DNA from: Angiostrongylus vasorum
Taxonomy: Eukaryota; Nematoda; Chromadorea; Rhabditida; Metastrongylidae
Reading direction: 5' to 3'
Assembly (NCBI GenBank): GCA_018806985.1
Contig: JADANN010000349.1
Span: 420,501-484,500, forward strand
Length of the DNA: 64,000 nucleotides
Numbering within the stretch: the first letter of the stretch is position 1; each line of letters begins with the position of its first letter. Both the position numbers and the translations under genes were made by a program. Below, piece after piece: positions 37,030 through 48,733 of the stretch. Below the pieces are notes generated by a model that saw only the letters and a list, made by a program, of their open reading frames with translations, was not told where the DNA came from and searched no databases.

Positions 37030-37395
37030 TATGCAGGTTTCGAATCCAACGGAGTGGAGTGTCGCTCGAATGAAGAACCTCATTCTGCCGTGCCTCTTTA
37101 TAGAGGACGGTTTTGTCCACTGATAACGAATTACTTTCATGAGAACTATTCATGCTGTAGCAGCCGGTATTGTATCAGGTAATCCATAGCGAATACAATC
37201 TACCACATTAGAGTGGTGCTCCAGTGAAGAGGATTTGAATTGATGCGACTAGAAGGATACACTACACTACAAGGGTGAACGGTGATGAACAATGGACTCG
37301 AATAAACCAGGTCCTGAAGAAAGCGAAGACAGCGAAATGTTAGCCGAATAAAACTTCCAGACCAAACTCGCACGTGCTGAGTAACCTTAGAAAAT
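37030..37395 (+). mobile_element. Penelope-like 3' tail, third subfamily
   Basis: The hallmark segment CTGAAGA(A)AGC...AGC GAAATGTT at 37314-37340 is followed by a sequence like the other tails. No coding part is seen next to it. Confidence 0.5.
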
Positions 37396-38169
37396 ATTGG
37401 ACTCAATTACTGTCATATGCGAAGAGCCGATTCATTCATAGACTGGAGAACAACTTTCGTAATTAATAAAGAACAAAGATGACCAAATTTCCATTGTGTA
37501 GATACCGTCAGCAGTAATCTGCTCTAGAGATGAATAAAATCGGGACTGTATTAAAGTACAAACAGCTTGCAACTCTTCTAATAAATACATGCCGGAAAAA
37601 TATCCGGGCGGCTTATAACTGTGCAGGCAGAAGGAGTTGTTGCCTCAAACAACCTCAAAAACCTCAAGAAGTTAGGATTTCTAATAGCCATTTTCTAGAC
37701 GTAATTATCAGCGGGAAAGTTGTCCATTAGTGCTTTTCGTTCTTCCTGTCTCATGTCGGACTTCGATATGGCAGCCGGAAAAAGGACACTACGAATTCTC
37801 GCTGTTGAGCTTTAAACTTTGAAATTCTGGATACGAATAGCAAAAAAAAACTCTAGGACCAAACGACATAACGGCTATCCTTCTTTGAATGCAAAACCTC
37901 AACATCAAAGATGAAAGTCACACTCCTGATCTCAAGAAGAGAGAAAATCACTCCAGAGATTTTGATGTAGAGATTGCATCTAAACTGTAATGAGAATGGT
38001 AGAAAATTTCCCGAAATATCATTCTTTATTGTCCCTCTTTCACTGGTTAGGGAAAAACATTCGACAGCACTGAAACAAATGTGACGCTAGCAACGATTGT
38101 TGACAAAGATGAGGACCGTCCTATGTAGGAACTGTAGACGACTCTGATCTCCTCTCAGTGGCCCATTTT

Positions 38170-38960
38170 TGCACTATTGAGATTTATCCAAAAATGCTTA
38201 AAAACCTTTGTGCATATATTTTGAAACCATGTGCATGAATAGTGCATTTTACTTCAAAATCTTCTTCGCTCTGTCTTTGTGCTCTATGCCGGACTAGTGG
38301 TGCTCTGTTGACTGTAGGATTCCCAGTTAGCTGCTCTTTCACACGGGCCACAAGTGCTCTATCCGTTCCCTCAATATATTTGCCCGCACACGTTCCACAA
38401 GAGATTAGGTAAAAAAAAAGATTAGATTAGGCACCAGAATTCATGCACTCGTCGTTTCTAGAGTTCGTGCAATTCAAGCAATTGTGCGTTTCCCATAGAC
38501 GCTCATAAAAAATGGCATCCCAATCATACCTTCCGAATTCTCTTGACTGGACTTTTTCTAAACTTAGGTTTATAGCTGTGCTTAACTTGTCGGCGATGAA
38601 GGGCTGGTTAAACAGGACCAAGTTTCCGTTGGATTTGTCGTTTGGGGGTATTGCTTTTCTTTTACATCTATTTCGAGGAGCTATTGTTTCGCACCCACTG
38701 GAAATAGCTACTGGTCGTATCGATTTCAGAGATTCTTCCTTCTTCTTTCTTGCTATGCACAAACTGATGACTGTTAGAAATATATTTCTCACAAGCGTAG
38801 CTTTTGTGTGTGAAGAGTGAGACGAGTGGTAATGAACCAGCATGTTTTTGCAACTTGGATTTCGGTACCACTTGGTGATGTACCACTTTTTGAATAATTT
38901 TTCTAGATTATTGTCCTGTGTAAAAGAACATCGTCGACTGAGGTTGTTCAATCAAGCGGT
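38170..38960 (-). mobile_element. Penelope-like element, linker plus GIY-YIG remnant
   Basis: The minus strand 38427-38951 encodes KWYITKWYRNPSCKNMLVHY and LVRNIFLTVISLCIARKKKE, matching the linker of the complete elements, then the Cys-rich CLNCTNSRNDECMNSGA. The next 200 nt give LISCGTCAGKYIEGTDRALV, a GIY-YIG core. It differs clearly from the 46-kb subfamily and has lost the RT. Confidence 0.8.
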
Positions 38961-39034
38961 GCTTCCTCCGTTGATTCCAAACCAATGTGACAACAAACAT
39001 CCATATAGCGACAACGACCATTTGCGGACCATTG

Positions 39035-39090
39035 TCCCGGATCCGCGTGGCTCTGAGGAAATCGTAGGCGCCAAAATCACAGCTGAATGA
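39035..39090 (+). mobile_element. Possible Penelope tail remnant
   Basis: CTGAGGAAATCGTAGGCGCCAAAATCACAGC resembles a decayed hammerhead/tail segment of the second subfamily. Very short match. Confidence 0.25.
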
Positions 39091-39304
39091 AAGTTTGTAT
39101 TACCATCTTGTTAGCTCAATCATGCAAAAGGTTATTGATTATTGTTACCAAAGTTCAGTGAAAGTCTGTTTTTAAGGTATTTGCTACGTTGATGTGAAAA
39201 TTCAGAAAAGGAAGTGGCTTTTTTCCTCGATTTCTTCCTAGTGAAATTCAGACACTCTGACTGTTGGTTTAGTGGCCCAAAGATTTGTCCCTATTTTTTG
39301 CTTT

Positions 39305-39440
39305 GAGGAAATGACAAGCAGGCCGTCGATGTATCAACAGTATGCTAATGGCCTCTGTCTGTGTGGTGGACAGCACGTGAGATCCCGGTAAGGGTAGTGC
39401 CGGTTTCGAAGTCCAGCTGAGGTTCCGAGTTTTTACTAGG
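39305..39440 (+). mobile_element. TIR/tRNA-like element, core only
   Basis: GTGGTGGACAGCACGTGAGATCCCGG...GCCGGTTTCGAAG is the tRNA-like core of the TIR family without recognisable terminal repeats. Confidence 0.45.
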
Positions 39441-40253
39441 ATTATTCCCACAGTGTGCCTCCTCCCGGTTAGTTGAGAGGCAACGTGGCGCGTTCCCAGG
39501 TGGTGGGTGGTGGGTTAACCGCAAATTAAAGGAGACCTTATGTTTCCCTAAGACGCCGTTGGATCCAGGTGATGGATCTCTTGTTTTTTGTTTCACCTAT
39601 TTGACAAATGTTTCTGTGTTTACGAACACATTTCCATGCATGAGTGTCTGTATGTGTTCTTGTTTATGCGGGTTGTATTTTGCGAGTCAGTGAAAATAAC
39701 GAAGTTATTCTGTTCTAGACCACGTTTTCAAACAAAATTGTTGAAAGCATTGAAAATGGAAAGAAAGGACCATAATCTGCGTCTAGCACTTTTTGCGCTC
39801 GTTCAAATCGAACTTGAAAATTCCTAAAGGCGTTGTAAATATTCCAACACTGTGAGACACTTTCTGCGGCTGTACTGCTCAAAAGTACTTTTCGAGCTTT
39901 TAAAGCATTTTTTGGTCTAGAGGCCAAAAGTTTCCTGAAACACTGCAACAAGATGTTAGAAAATTAGGCAACTGCTAAATCAATTTCAAAGTCGTAATAT
40001 TCTTGCTGCATCCAGCAAATTTTTTAACACTCGTTTGAAGGCAAGACAAAATTCCAATCTATCTCAGACTTACATGCCTTACAGGTTCGATCTTTTCCTG
40101 GTCTATGTCCGTTGGTTTCCTCGAGATAACGCCTAACAAGAGAAAGCAATTTCAAAAAGGAACGACTAAAGTCGGTAGGGTCTCTAATATGGTCCAAAAA
40201 CGTTGGATCGATTCCCCTATTACTGTCAAGCTTCCAATCTAACTATTAGTCCT

Positions 40254-40322
40254 CGTCCTCCTCCCTTGTTCTCTCTCGTTCTCTCTCTCTCTCTTTCCCT
40301 CTTTCTCTCTCTCCATTTCTCT
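40254..40322 (+). repeat. CT-rich microsatellite
   Basis: Long imperfect run of CT, CTCTTT and CCT units. Confidence 0.9.
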
Positions 40323-40802
40323 GTATTTTCTTCCTACTTGTTGCTTTGTGAACTATAATAAAGGTATATCAAACAAAGGGTGCTGTGATCACTTCATTAG
40401 TTTCTAACAGTTTTCTACTTTCGATTATAAACTATCCTAAACTGATACTGAGCTCTTAAAGCTCTTCTTGACAGACCTTGCTTGCAAAAAAAAGTAAAGC
40501 ACAATAAAACAAAGCGTTATTAACCTTATTTGATAGTAACCATTGTTGGCACATTATTAGACAGTGTACCCTCAAGTTTGAAGCTCGCAAATAACCTTGC
40601 CGCAGGTTTTGAAGCTGATTTCTTATGGGAACAAGCGTTTCGCACCACCGCATATACGCCTTTCCTCTTTTGTTACACCGTGTTTTGTGTCCGTGTTTGT
40701 AGTTTATTTCTTCCCTAACTGTATCGACGTTTTTATATCACTGATTTCTGTACGAATGATACAACAAGTGCAATTCCTGTTCTACGTTCATTCTTTAACG
40801 CA

Positions 40803-41091
40803 ATGAATCTCTCTGATTTGGTAAAAGAGCGGTTCGTAGAAATGGGCGATGAAATTCGCCAGCTCAAACTGGTCTGCTCACTCATTTTTTTGCTTTTCTT
40901 TGCCATATTGCATCCTTGTTTTGATTTATTAAACCATCAGTGCATGTGTTTGGGTATGGGCGCTAGAGTTGGTCTTTTTTCCTCCGCATCTTTGTCTTCT
41001 GTCTTTCCAGAAACTAAGAGTCTATATGGTAGATTGGTTAGAAATGATGAAATACCGAGGGGAACGAGAACAGGAAAATGTAGATGCCTAA
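40803..41091 (+). CDS. Possible small two-exon protein, unassigned
   Basis: Exon 40803-40871 reads MNLSDLVKERFVEMGDEIRQ then LKL before GTCTGC. Exon 41011-41091, after the good acceptor GTCTTTCCAG, reads KLRVYMVDWLEMMKYRGERE then QENVDA and a stop. They join in phase to give 49 residues, rich in charged residues and possibly helical. The donor is weak. An earlier exon may exist near 40597-40690. No family recognised. Confidence 0.35.
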
Positions 41092-41824
41092 GAAATAAGA
41101 GCAAACTTGGAAAGTTGCGCGTGTGCCGTGTGCGAGTAGGAGCAGACTACTCGTGGTTCGAAAAAACACGGTGTGTTGTTTTTTAATTTAAGGAATGGAT
41201 TTATCTGTTATTGCTTCCTTTCCAGAAAAAGGAGAAAAACATTGATTCATGTCGTATGTTGCAGAGAATAGCGACTCTTAATGCCTCAATAAATTCAGAA
41301 CACCCCGGAATTGATGTGCTACGGATGAATCGTACACGTGCTTTTTGCACAGTGTAGATAAATAAAAGCACAGTGAACAAATCTTCAGAAACTGGTAAGA
41401 TGGTAACACGTAGCGAAATATGTGGAGAAGGTTAGGAATGCTTTTAAAGATATTGTGTTTTATTACCTGCTTTTCTCTTAAAAATATCGGACTTTGGAGA
41501 AGATAGTAGTCCTTGCTGAAACTAAGGGTCGAAATGGTCTCTTTTCTCGCAAGCTTTCAGTGCGCTTCTAATTGTTAAGAGTTGGCAACTATAGGAAATT
41601 AAATTACTACCAAATTTTGCCATTCCAAATTCACTTGTGGAACGTAAGAGATAACGCCATACTGAACTGCACGGTGCGAAATACCAAATTAGTGCTTGTC
41701 AGATTAATGCCTTAAAGTCTGAAAGAAATGATGCCAAAGAATGTGCAGTTGCTGGAGCTGCCGAGCTTCAGGAAGAGAGGAAACATCTTGAATATCGAGG
41801 CGGAGTGTTTAGCATCTGGAAGTT

Positions 41825-42643
41825 AGCATTAGTATGCATTTACTTCCATAGAAAGACACAGTAGAATACAACAGTGGCCGACGTTTTGGCAGAATCGCCT
41901 TCTTCAGAGCCTGGAAGGGCATGGGGAAATGCAATTTACTACGTCAAACGCTTCAATAACATTTACAAAAAGACGAGAAACTCTATGGTAATTACATGAT
42001 CAACAGCTTCTCGAAAAACCGCCTTTTACGTGACTTCTAATGAGGGAAGATTGGAACAGCTGATTATAGTCCCATATGGTTGATGACTGCACCATCCCAC
42101 ATCAGAAAATGATGCGAACATACAGGGACCAGGTCGCGTATGACCTCTGGGCATTCATCCCTGCTATTCATTGTAAGGTTTTTTGGCATTTATCCAAAAA
42201 GCCTCAAAAAGTTTTCGCGCTGGTGTTTTAATCTCCTGTGCAAGGATATTGACTTTTACTTCAAAATCGTCTCCGCTATGCTTTTGTATCCTATGCGTGC
42301 CTAGTGGGTTACTTTGTCTTAGTTTTCGTTTGCCACTTAGGTGTTCTTTTATACGGATAGACAAAGGGCTGCCCGTTTCGTTAATATATTCGTCTCCGCA
42401 ATTATTACAAGAGATCAGGTATATCGTACCTGAACTAATGCAATCACCGTCCCTGCCGTAAGGGCAAATTACGCAATTTGTTGTTTCACACAGACGGTCA
42501 AACAGGCGGTTGCGAGCTAACTGACGACGTAGAGTAGCCGGTGGTATTTCAACTATCGCTACCGATTCCTCTAAATCTGCCCTTCTTAAGCATCGTTTAA
42601 TAGCTACGCTTACTTCGTCGCTAAAGTAAGGTTGGAGATAAAC
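41825..42643 (-). mobile_element. Penelope-like element lacking RT (deletion form), joined to RTE
   Basis: The minus strand carries the GIY-YIG protein C-terminus and 3' tail (hammerhead-like core 41880-41907, GAAA mutated). At the other end the linker jumps at TAAGGTTGGAGATAAAC, the same junction as at 46,2xx, and then stops at RTE sequence (42,644). Confidence 0.8.
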
Positions 42644-44290
42644 CCCAAATTTTTGTACAACTCACGAAGAATCTTTATGTACTGAGGTACTGAGTGGGGA
42701 CTCCTTGACTATCAAGAGCTTCCATGACTGATTCTGTCTCATTTGAGTCAAAGGCCTTCTCTAAATTGGTGAAAGTAAGACAGAGCGGCCTTTTGTACTC
42801 TAACGATACTTCGGTGAATGTTGTTATCGTGTGGATGTGATCCATCGTGCTAAATCCTTTTCAAAACCAAGGCTTGCTCACATCGCTACCTTCGTCCGGT
42901 GTTCTGTGAACCCTGTTTAGGATGACTCGACTGAAAAGTTTGTAGTCGTTAGACAGCAAGCAGATTGGGTGATAGTTGCCGATATCGTGGAGGTCACCCT
43001 TCTTGAAGAATAGCACGGTCTTGGTAGTCTTCCACCGACTAAGGACCTTGCATTCGGACAGGTAGTGTGTGAAGAGCGGAGCCAGTGTGTTTACGAGGAC
43101 TGGCGGAAGGTTCCTTAAGTGTTCAGGTCTCATCCTGCCCAGACCTGGTGCAATTCGATTTTTCACCGACGAAATAGCACTTCGGATTTCGAAAGCGAAA
43201 TACCTGTGATACGACATGTCCATCCTCCTTTATTTCATATGAGGAAAGCAGGACGTGGCTATTAAAGTGATCTGAGCAGTATTAGCGAATGATTTTCTCC
43301 ATTGTCTTTCTGGACGTGTCACTGTTCTGTCTGGGCGTAGGAGTGTAATCATCTTGGTCTTGTAATTGGGAAGCCTCGGTGGACTTTGCGAATGCATTTT
43401 CCAGCCCCCTGCAGCTTCAACCATAACTGCTGCTCTTCTCTCTCTAAGATCGTCTTTTATCGCCTGCCTGTATTGTTTTACAAGTTCGGGCGTTAGTTTG
43501 CGGTAGTCTGCAGTTCCTTCGACTCACACGCTGGCGTATCAGCTCGAGTGTTTTTTGGAGACAGACGTCTCTTGGTGACTTTTGAACTCCCAGCTTTCAC
43601 AGCGTTAACGTGAAGATGTTGGATGAGCCGATCGTATTCTTCGTCGATGTTGTCAAGAACGCCATCTTCCCTACAGCCGACTAGTGAATTGAATAAGTTC
43701 CAGTTTATGGTGGTTTCGGGACTTCGTTTTTTTGAATTTAGCGGCTTTTTTCTCCTTTCTGCAAGAATTGAAATTTTAAACGAAAGAGGCGGTGCTTTGA
43801 TCCCGTGTAGAGTTTTGGGACAACAGCGACGTGGGTAAGGCAAAAACCTTCGATTTACTATGGTGTGGTTTACTTCGTTATGGTGCTCTCCTCTGGAAGA
43901 CTCCCACGTCCAGCATTAAGGGTGGAGCTTCTGGAATTGCGAGTTAGCATGGAGGGTCTTGGTCGTCAAGATAAACTCGGACAGCAGCTCACACTGCTCA
44001 TTCCATACTAATCCATGAGTCCCAATGTGACGTCCTTCAAATATCTTTCCGAACCTAATCTTAGAGATAAAATCTCCAATGATGACCATGAAGAATGTAT
44101 GGTTTTCTATGTAGAACTTTTCCAAGTCCGTATAGAACGCTTCGAGTTCTTCTTCGTCGTAGTTTGATGTCGGCGCGTAAACGACGAAGATTGTCAAAGC
44201 TTGTATTGGTCCGTATCACTTCAACCGTAAACGTCCGATTCGGGTCAAAAATCGAACTACTTCACCGAGTCCATCCTGATTGCAAAATGC
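42644..44290 (-). mobile_element. RTE-type non-LTR retrotransposon: endonuclease and RT parts
   Basis: The minus strand runs from an APE-type endonuclease (43916-44197: IFVVYAPTSNYDEEELEAFY and MVIIGDFISKI, the GDFNAKIG-type motif) through a linker (43493-43843) to the RT fingers (42861-43223: RPEHLRNLPPVLVNTLAPLF, KTVLFFKKGDLHDIGNYHPI). The RT palm is cut off at 42,644, where Penelope sequence begins. It contains frameshifts and is probably inactive. Confidence 0.85.
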
Positions 44291-44839
44291 TTTGGATCTA
44301 AAATAGTAAAGGCTTTGAAAAGCAGTCACCAAAGATGAGCATCTTTGCTTTTCCACTACCCTCTTTGTCAGCTGCCCAGTGATTATTTCGAAAAAGTGGG
44401 GATAAAAAACACAAAAGGCTTGAATTATAACTCACTGCGGCAATCCAGTTTTAATTTCGTACTGTGATCCAAAATAAATGTTACACACAGCACCGATTTG
44501 TCTTGTGTAGACTGTCTATTTCTACAGCGTTCTCCATACATTTAAGTGTGCAACTTAATGTGAACCCAACTGAACAGTGTAGAATCATGAAAACCAATAG
44601 GAACTGAGTTGCAAAAATCTGTTCAATTTGTGAATTTTTTGAAATCGTGACCGTAAATTTTTTCCCGTTTCACGAAGAGAATAAGTATTCGCAGACTCAG
44701 CAAGCACTGTTCCGTTCAGATGGCCGTATTGCCGTATTTCCACGTAGTTTTCTAGTGGCTGGTGCGGAATCCGCACCGTCAGCTGTAAAACAACTGCTGT
44801 TGCGAGTACAGCTATTTCACTTAGTTACGAACACGTCCG

Positions 44840-45110
44840 CCCAGCGTGTAGATGGCCGTCCTAGGGGTCACCTGGATCCTCGTGGAGTCCACTCCGTAGT
44901 TTTTTCATCCACCTGTCGTCCGTTCTTCTCATTACATAGAAGGTCCATCCGTATTTCGCTATCGATGGGTTTCCTCGTGGGTCATGAGGATAAGACAGAT
45001 TTCGACGATCAGAACTTCGCATTCAGACTAGATATTGCGTGCGCTTGTTATGTTTCAGAAGACAGCGCTCAAGCGCTGTTTTAATAGTGGACGATATTCT
45101 TGACGTCTAA
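44840..45110 (-). mobile_element. RTE fragment (RT C-terminal region)
   Basis: Parallels 10,820-11,045 on the minus strand (GTCCACTCCGTAG...CATCCACCTGTCGTC... CAGAAGACAGCGCTCAAGCGC), the same part of the element. No intact frame. Confidence 0.65.
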
Positions 45111-45114
45111 CCGC

Positions 45115-45198
45115 TTCTTATTTACTGCATATTCCTTTTTGACGGCAGGGTATGATATAAAATATGCAAATATCTCAACATCATTGTAGTTGTAATCT
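45115..45198 (+). mobile_element. TIR element reduced to its two ends
   Basis: TTATTTACTGCATATTCC...GACGGCAGGGTATGATATAAAA (left TIR) is followed at once by TGCAAATATCTCAACATCATTGTAG (right TIR). The core is deleted. Confidence 0.65.
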
Positions 45199-45364
45199 TG
45201 ACGTGGTGGAAATATCAATCCACTTCATTGCTGCATAACAAAGCAATGGGAGGAATGTCGAACCAAAAAAGGTGGACGCAAATTCTCGGTTCCTTTAGCT
45301 GGTCGGTGGCTTTTTTCCAGAGATCCGGATGCGGCCCAAACTGCTGCAATTTTTTCTGGTTAAT

Positions 45365-46225
45365 GCTTCGCTTTCTTGTTCAGCAATCGCCATGTTGTTA
45401 GACAGCATACATTTACTTCCATGGAAGAACACAATACAATACAACAGTAACTGACGATTCGGCAGTATTGCCTTCATCAGAGCCTGGAAGGGTATGATGA
45501 TATACAATTTATTAGGCCAAACGCTTCAACAACACTTACAAAAAGACGAAAAACTCCATGGTAATTACATGATCAATAGATTCTCGAAAAACTCACCGCT
45601 TTTTACGTGACTTCCACTGAGAAAGATTAGAACAGCTGATTATAGTCGCATATGGTCGATGACTGCACCATCCCACTTCAAAAATTGATGCGAACATACG
45701 GGGTCAGGTCCCGCATGACCTCTGGGCATTCATCTCTGCTACTCATTGTAGGGTTTTTGGCACTTATCCAAAAAGCCTCAAGAAGCTTTCGCGCTCGTGT
45801 TTTAGTCTCCTGTGCAAGGATATTGACTTTTACTTCAAAATCGTCCCCGCTATGCTTTTGTTTCCTAAGCGTGCCTAGTGGGGTACTTTATCCTAGTTTT
45901 CGTTTGCCATCTAGGTGTTCTTTCATATGGATACACAAAGGTCTGCCCGTTTCGCCAATATATTCATCTCCGCAATTATTACAAGAGATCAGGTATATCG
46001 TACCTGAACTAATGCAATCACCGTCCCTGCCGTAAGGGCAAATTACGCAATTTGGTGTTTCACATATACGGTCATACAGGCGGCTGCGAACTAACTGACG
46101 ACGTAGAGTAGCCGGTGGTATTTCAGCTATCGCTACCGATTCCTCTATATCTGCCCTTCTTGAGCATCGTTTAATAGCTGCGCTTACATCGTCGCTAATG
46201 TAAGGTTAGAGATAAACCTTCTATC
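45365..46225 (-). mobile_element. Penelope-like element with internal RT deletion
   Basis: 3' tail, then the GIY-YIG region (shadow frame at 45652-46035), linker, and a direct jump from ISDDV-type codons to an N-terminal segment (46187-46330, reverse complement of 46450-46580). The whole RT is missing. The hammerhead-like core at 45453-45480 has CTGATGA but GAAT instead of GAAA. Confidence 0.8.
45453..45480 (-). ncRNA. Hammerhead-like core, mutated
   Basis: The minus strand reads CTGATGA, A, GGC(AATACT)GCC, GAATC, GTC. The A15-equivalent base is changed, so it is likely inactive. Confidence 0.45.
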
Positions 46226-48733
46226 GCTGCAGTGATTAAGGGCCTTGAGAACACCGTCCGAAAAAGATGCGGAATTTTATGTCAACTCCATCGTTAGGGT
46301 CCTGCTGCCTAAAAACGTTTCAGCGAAAGGAAATTGTGGTGGTGTCGCCGCCTTTTTGATTTTTATCTCTATTTGATGTTTCTTGTTTGCCCTGACAGCG
46401 GAGTCGATCTTGAAGCTCATAAAGGTTGCATGCTATCCTACTCAGAGTCGTTTTTAAAATTTTTTAGACAGCAGGATCCTAACGATGGAGTTGACGTGAA
46501 ATTCCGCATGTTTTCGGACGGCGTTCTCAGGACCCTTAATCACTACGGCGATAGGAAGTTTATCTCTAGCCTTACAATCGCACAAAAATGTGGCAAATTA
46601 GAGAATTAATAAACTCGAAACCAATAAGGTTGTCTGCTAGTGATAAGCGGGGAGAGTTCGCAAATTATTCCTCGTCAGCTGGATGTTGAGATAACAGAGG
46701 AACATCTTAGTGATGCTGCTCTCTATCGCCCATCCTCTGAAAAGGAATATAAAAGTCATTACCGAAAGCTAACAATCAATGGGTCAGTGGGGCAAAGGGT
46801 GCAGGTTTAAAACCATCGGTTATTTCGCACTTCAAAATCGATAAACCAAGATGTCCTGTCCTATACCTACTTATTAAAACACATAAGTTAGTATCACTTG
46901 ATGATCTTGCGTCAACCAATCCGTCGTCATTAAAGGTTAGACCCATCATCAGCTGTGTAGACGGGCCAACGGATGGAACAACCTGGTTTTTGAGCCTAAT
47001 ATTTACCCAGTTGCTTAACCGCATTCCAGTTTACCTCACAAACACTCAAATGTGTTCCTAGAACGTCTACGTAAAACGTCTCCTAATAACGCCTACGTGA
47101 TGGAGTCCTTCGACGTTACCGCGCTCTACACCAACGTATCGAATGACTCCACAATGCAAGCCACCTTCGAACTTCTTGTTTGACGTGAAGGAGGAATAAA
47201 TATGCATAGCTTGTCCATCCAGCAGCTAATGGCTCTCTTAAAGGAGTGCCTAAACTACTCGATTTTCAGATGGTCTGGAAAATATTTCGCGCAAATAAGG
47301 GGGTTGGCAATGGGACAGCGACTGGCACTAAGTCTTGCCATTGTGTTTATGTCTAAGATAGAAGCCCTGTTCTCGATCTCCAGCGGCTACTCTACTGCAG
47401 ACATGTAGATGACTGCTCCGTCGTCCTCTCCACGCAGGAGGAGATGGACAAACGCTTTGAATTATTGAATGAGCAGTCTGAGTATATTAAATTTACCCGG
47501 GAGAAACGGAAAGAGACCTGGCTTCCATTTCTTAACGTTCAAATCAACTTATCAAGAAACGGTTGTATGACAAAATGGTACCGAAAACCAGGTAACAAAA
47601 ACATCCTGGTTCATTTCCTCTCTTTCCACCCTTCACGCACAAAGAGGGCGGTTGTGAGAAACATGTTTCGAACAGCCACCTCTGTGTGCACAACCAGGGA
47701 ACTATAGGAAGAATTGCGCGACTTGGCTCGGCAAATAGCCATGTCCAATTGTTACGAAATAGTTACCGCACGAGCTAAGTTTAGAAGGAGAGCGACGCTC
47801 CCAAGCGAAACACTTGGCCAAAAGAAAGACCGGCTTATGTTGCCCTTTATTAGCGATGAAGTATGCGCAGCTATTAAACGGTGCTTAAGAAGGGCAGGTC
47901 TAGAGGAATCGGTAGCGATAGTTGAAATACCACCAGCTACTCTACGTCGCCAGTTAGCTCGCAACCGCCTGTTTGACCGTCTGTGTGAAACAACGAATTG
48001 CGTAGTTTGCCCTTACGGCAGGGACGGTGATTGCATGAGTTCAGGTACGATATACCTGATCTCTTGTAGTAATTGCGGAGATGAATGTATTGGCGAAACG
48101 GGCAGACCTTTGTGCATCCATATGAAGGAACACCTAGATGGCAAATGAAAACCAGGACGAAGCACCCCACTAGGCACGCATAGGATACAAAAGCGTACCG
48201 GAGACGATTTTGAAGTAAAAGTCAATATCCTCGGACAGGAGACTAGAACACCAGCGCGAAAACTTCTTGAGGCTTTTTGGATAAATGCTGAAAACCCTAC
48301 AGTGAATAGCAGAGATGAATGCCCAGAGGTCAAACGCAACCTGACCCTGTATGTTCTCATCAATTTCTGATGCGGGATGGTGCAGTCATCAACCTTATGG
48401 GACTATAATGAGCTGCTCTAATCTTCCCCATTGGAAGTCACGTAAAAAGCGGTGAGTTTTTCGAGAAGCTGTTGATCATGTAATTACCATAGAGTTTTTC
48501 GTCTTTTTATAAGTGTTATTATTAAGTGAAGCGTTTGACGTAGTAAATTGCATTTCCCCGTGCCCTTCCATGCTCTGAAGAAGGAGATTCAGCTGAAACG
48601 TCAGCTGCTGTTGTACTTTATTGTGTTTTTTCTGTGGAAGTAAATGTATGCTGTATAACAACCTCACGATTGCTGAACAAGAAAGCGACGCATTCATATT
48701 ACTATGGCAAGGTTAATAGAAAGTCGATCCTGA
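46226..48733 (+). mobile_element. Penelope-like retroelement, near complete (RT + GIY-YIG)
   Basis: The + strand encodes, with several stops and frameshifts, an N-terminal part (46334-46609, VKFRMFSDGVLRTLNHYGDR), RT (47100-47440: VMESFDVTALYTNV, RWSGKYFAQIRGLAMGQRLA, catalytic motif reading HVDD), a linker (WLPFLNVQINLSRNGCMTKW, then MFRTATSVCTTREL) and a GIY-YIG endonuclease (48000-48150: CPYGRDGDCMSSGTIYLISC, CIGETGRPLCIHMKEHLDGK). It ends with a 3' tail with a decayed hammerhead-like core (48575-48602). The 5' 350 nt face an inverted copy. Multiple lesions make it non-functional. Confidence 0.9.

Noticed and set aside
45652..46035. Plus-strand 127-codon protein (also seen at 42183, 23642 and on the other strand at 48013)
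   Set aside because: It is the antisense shadow of the Penelope GIY-YIG region, which is the real coding sense.
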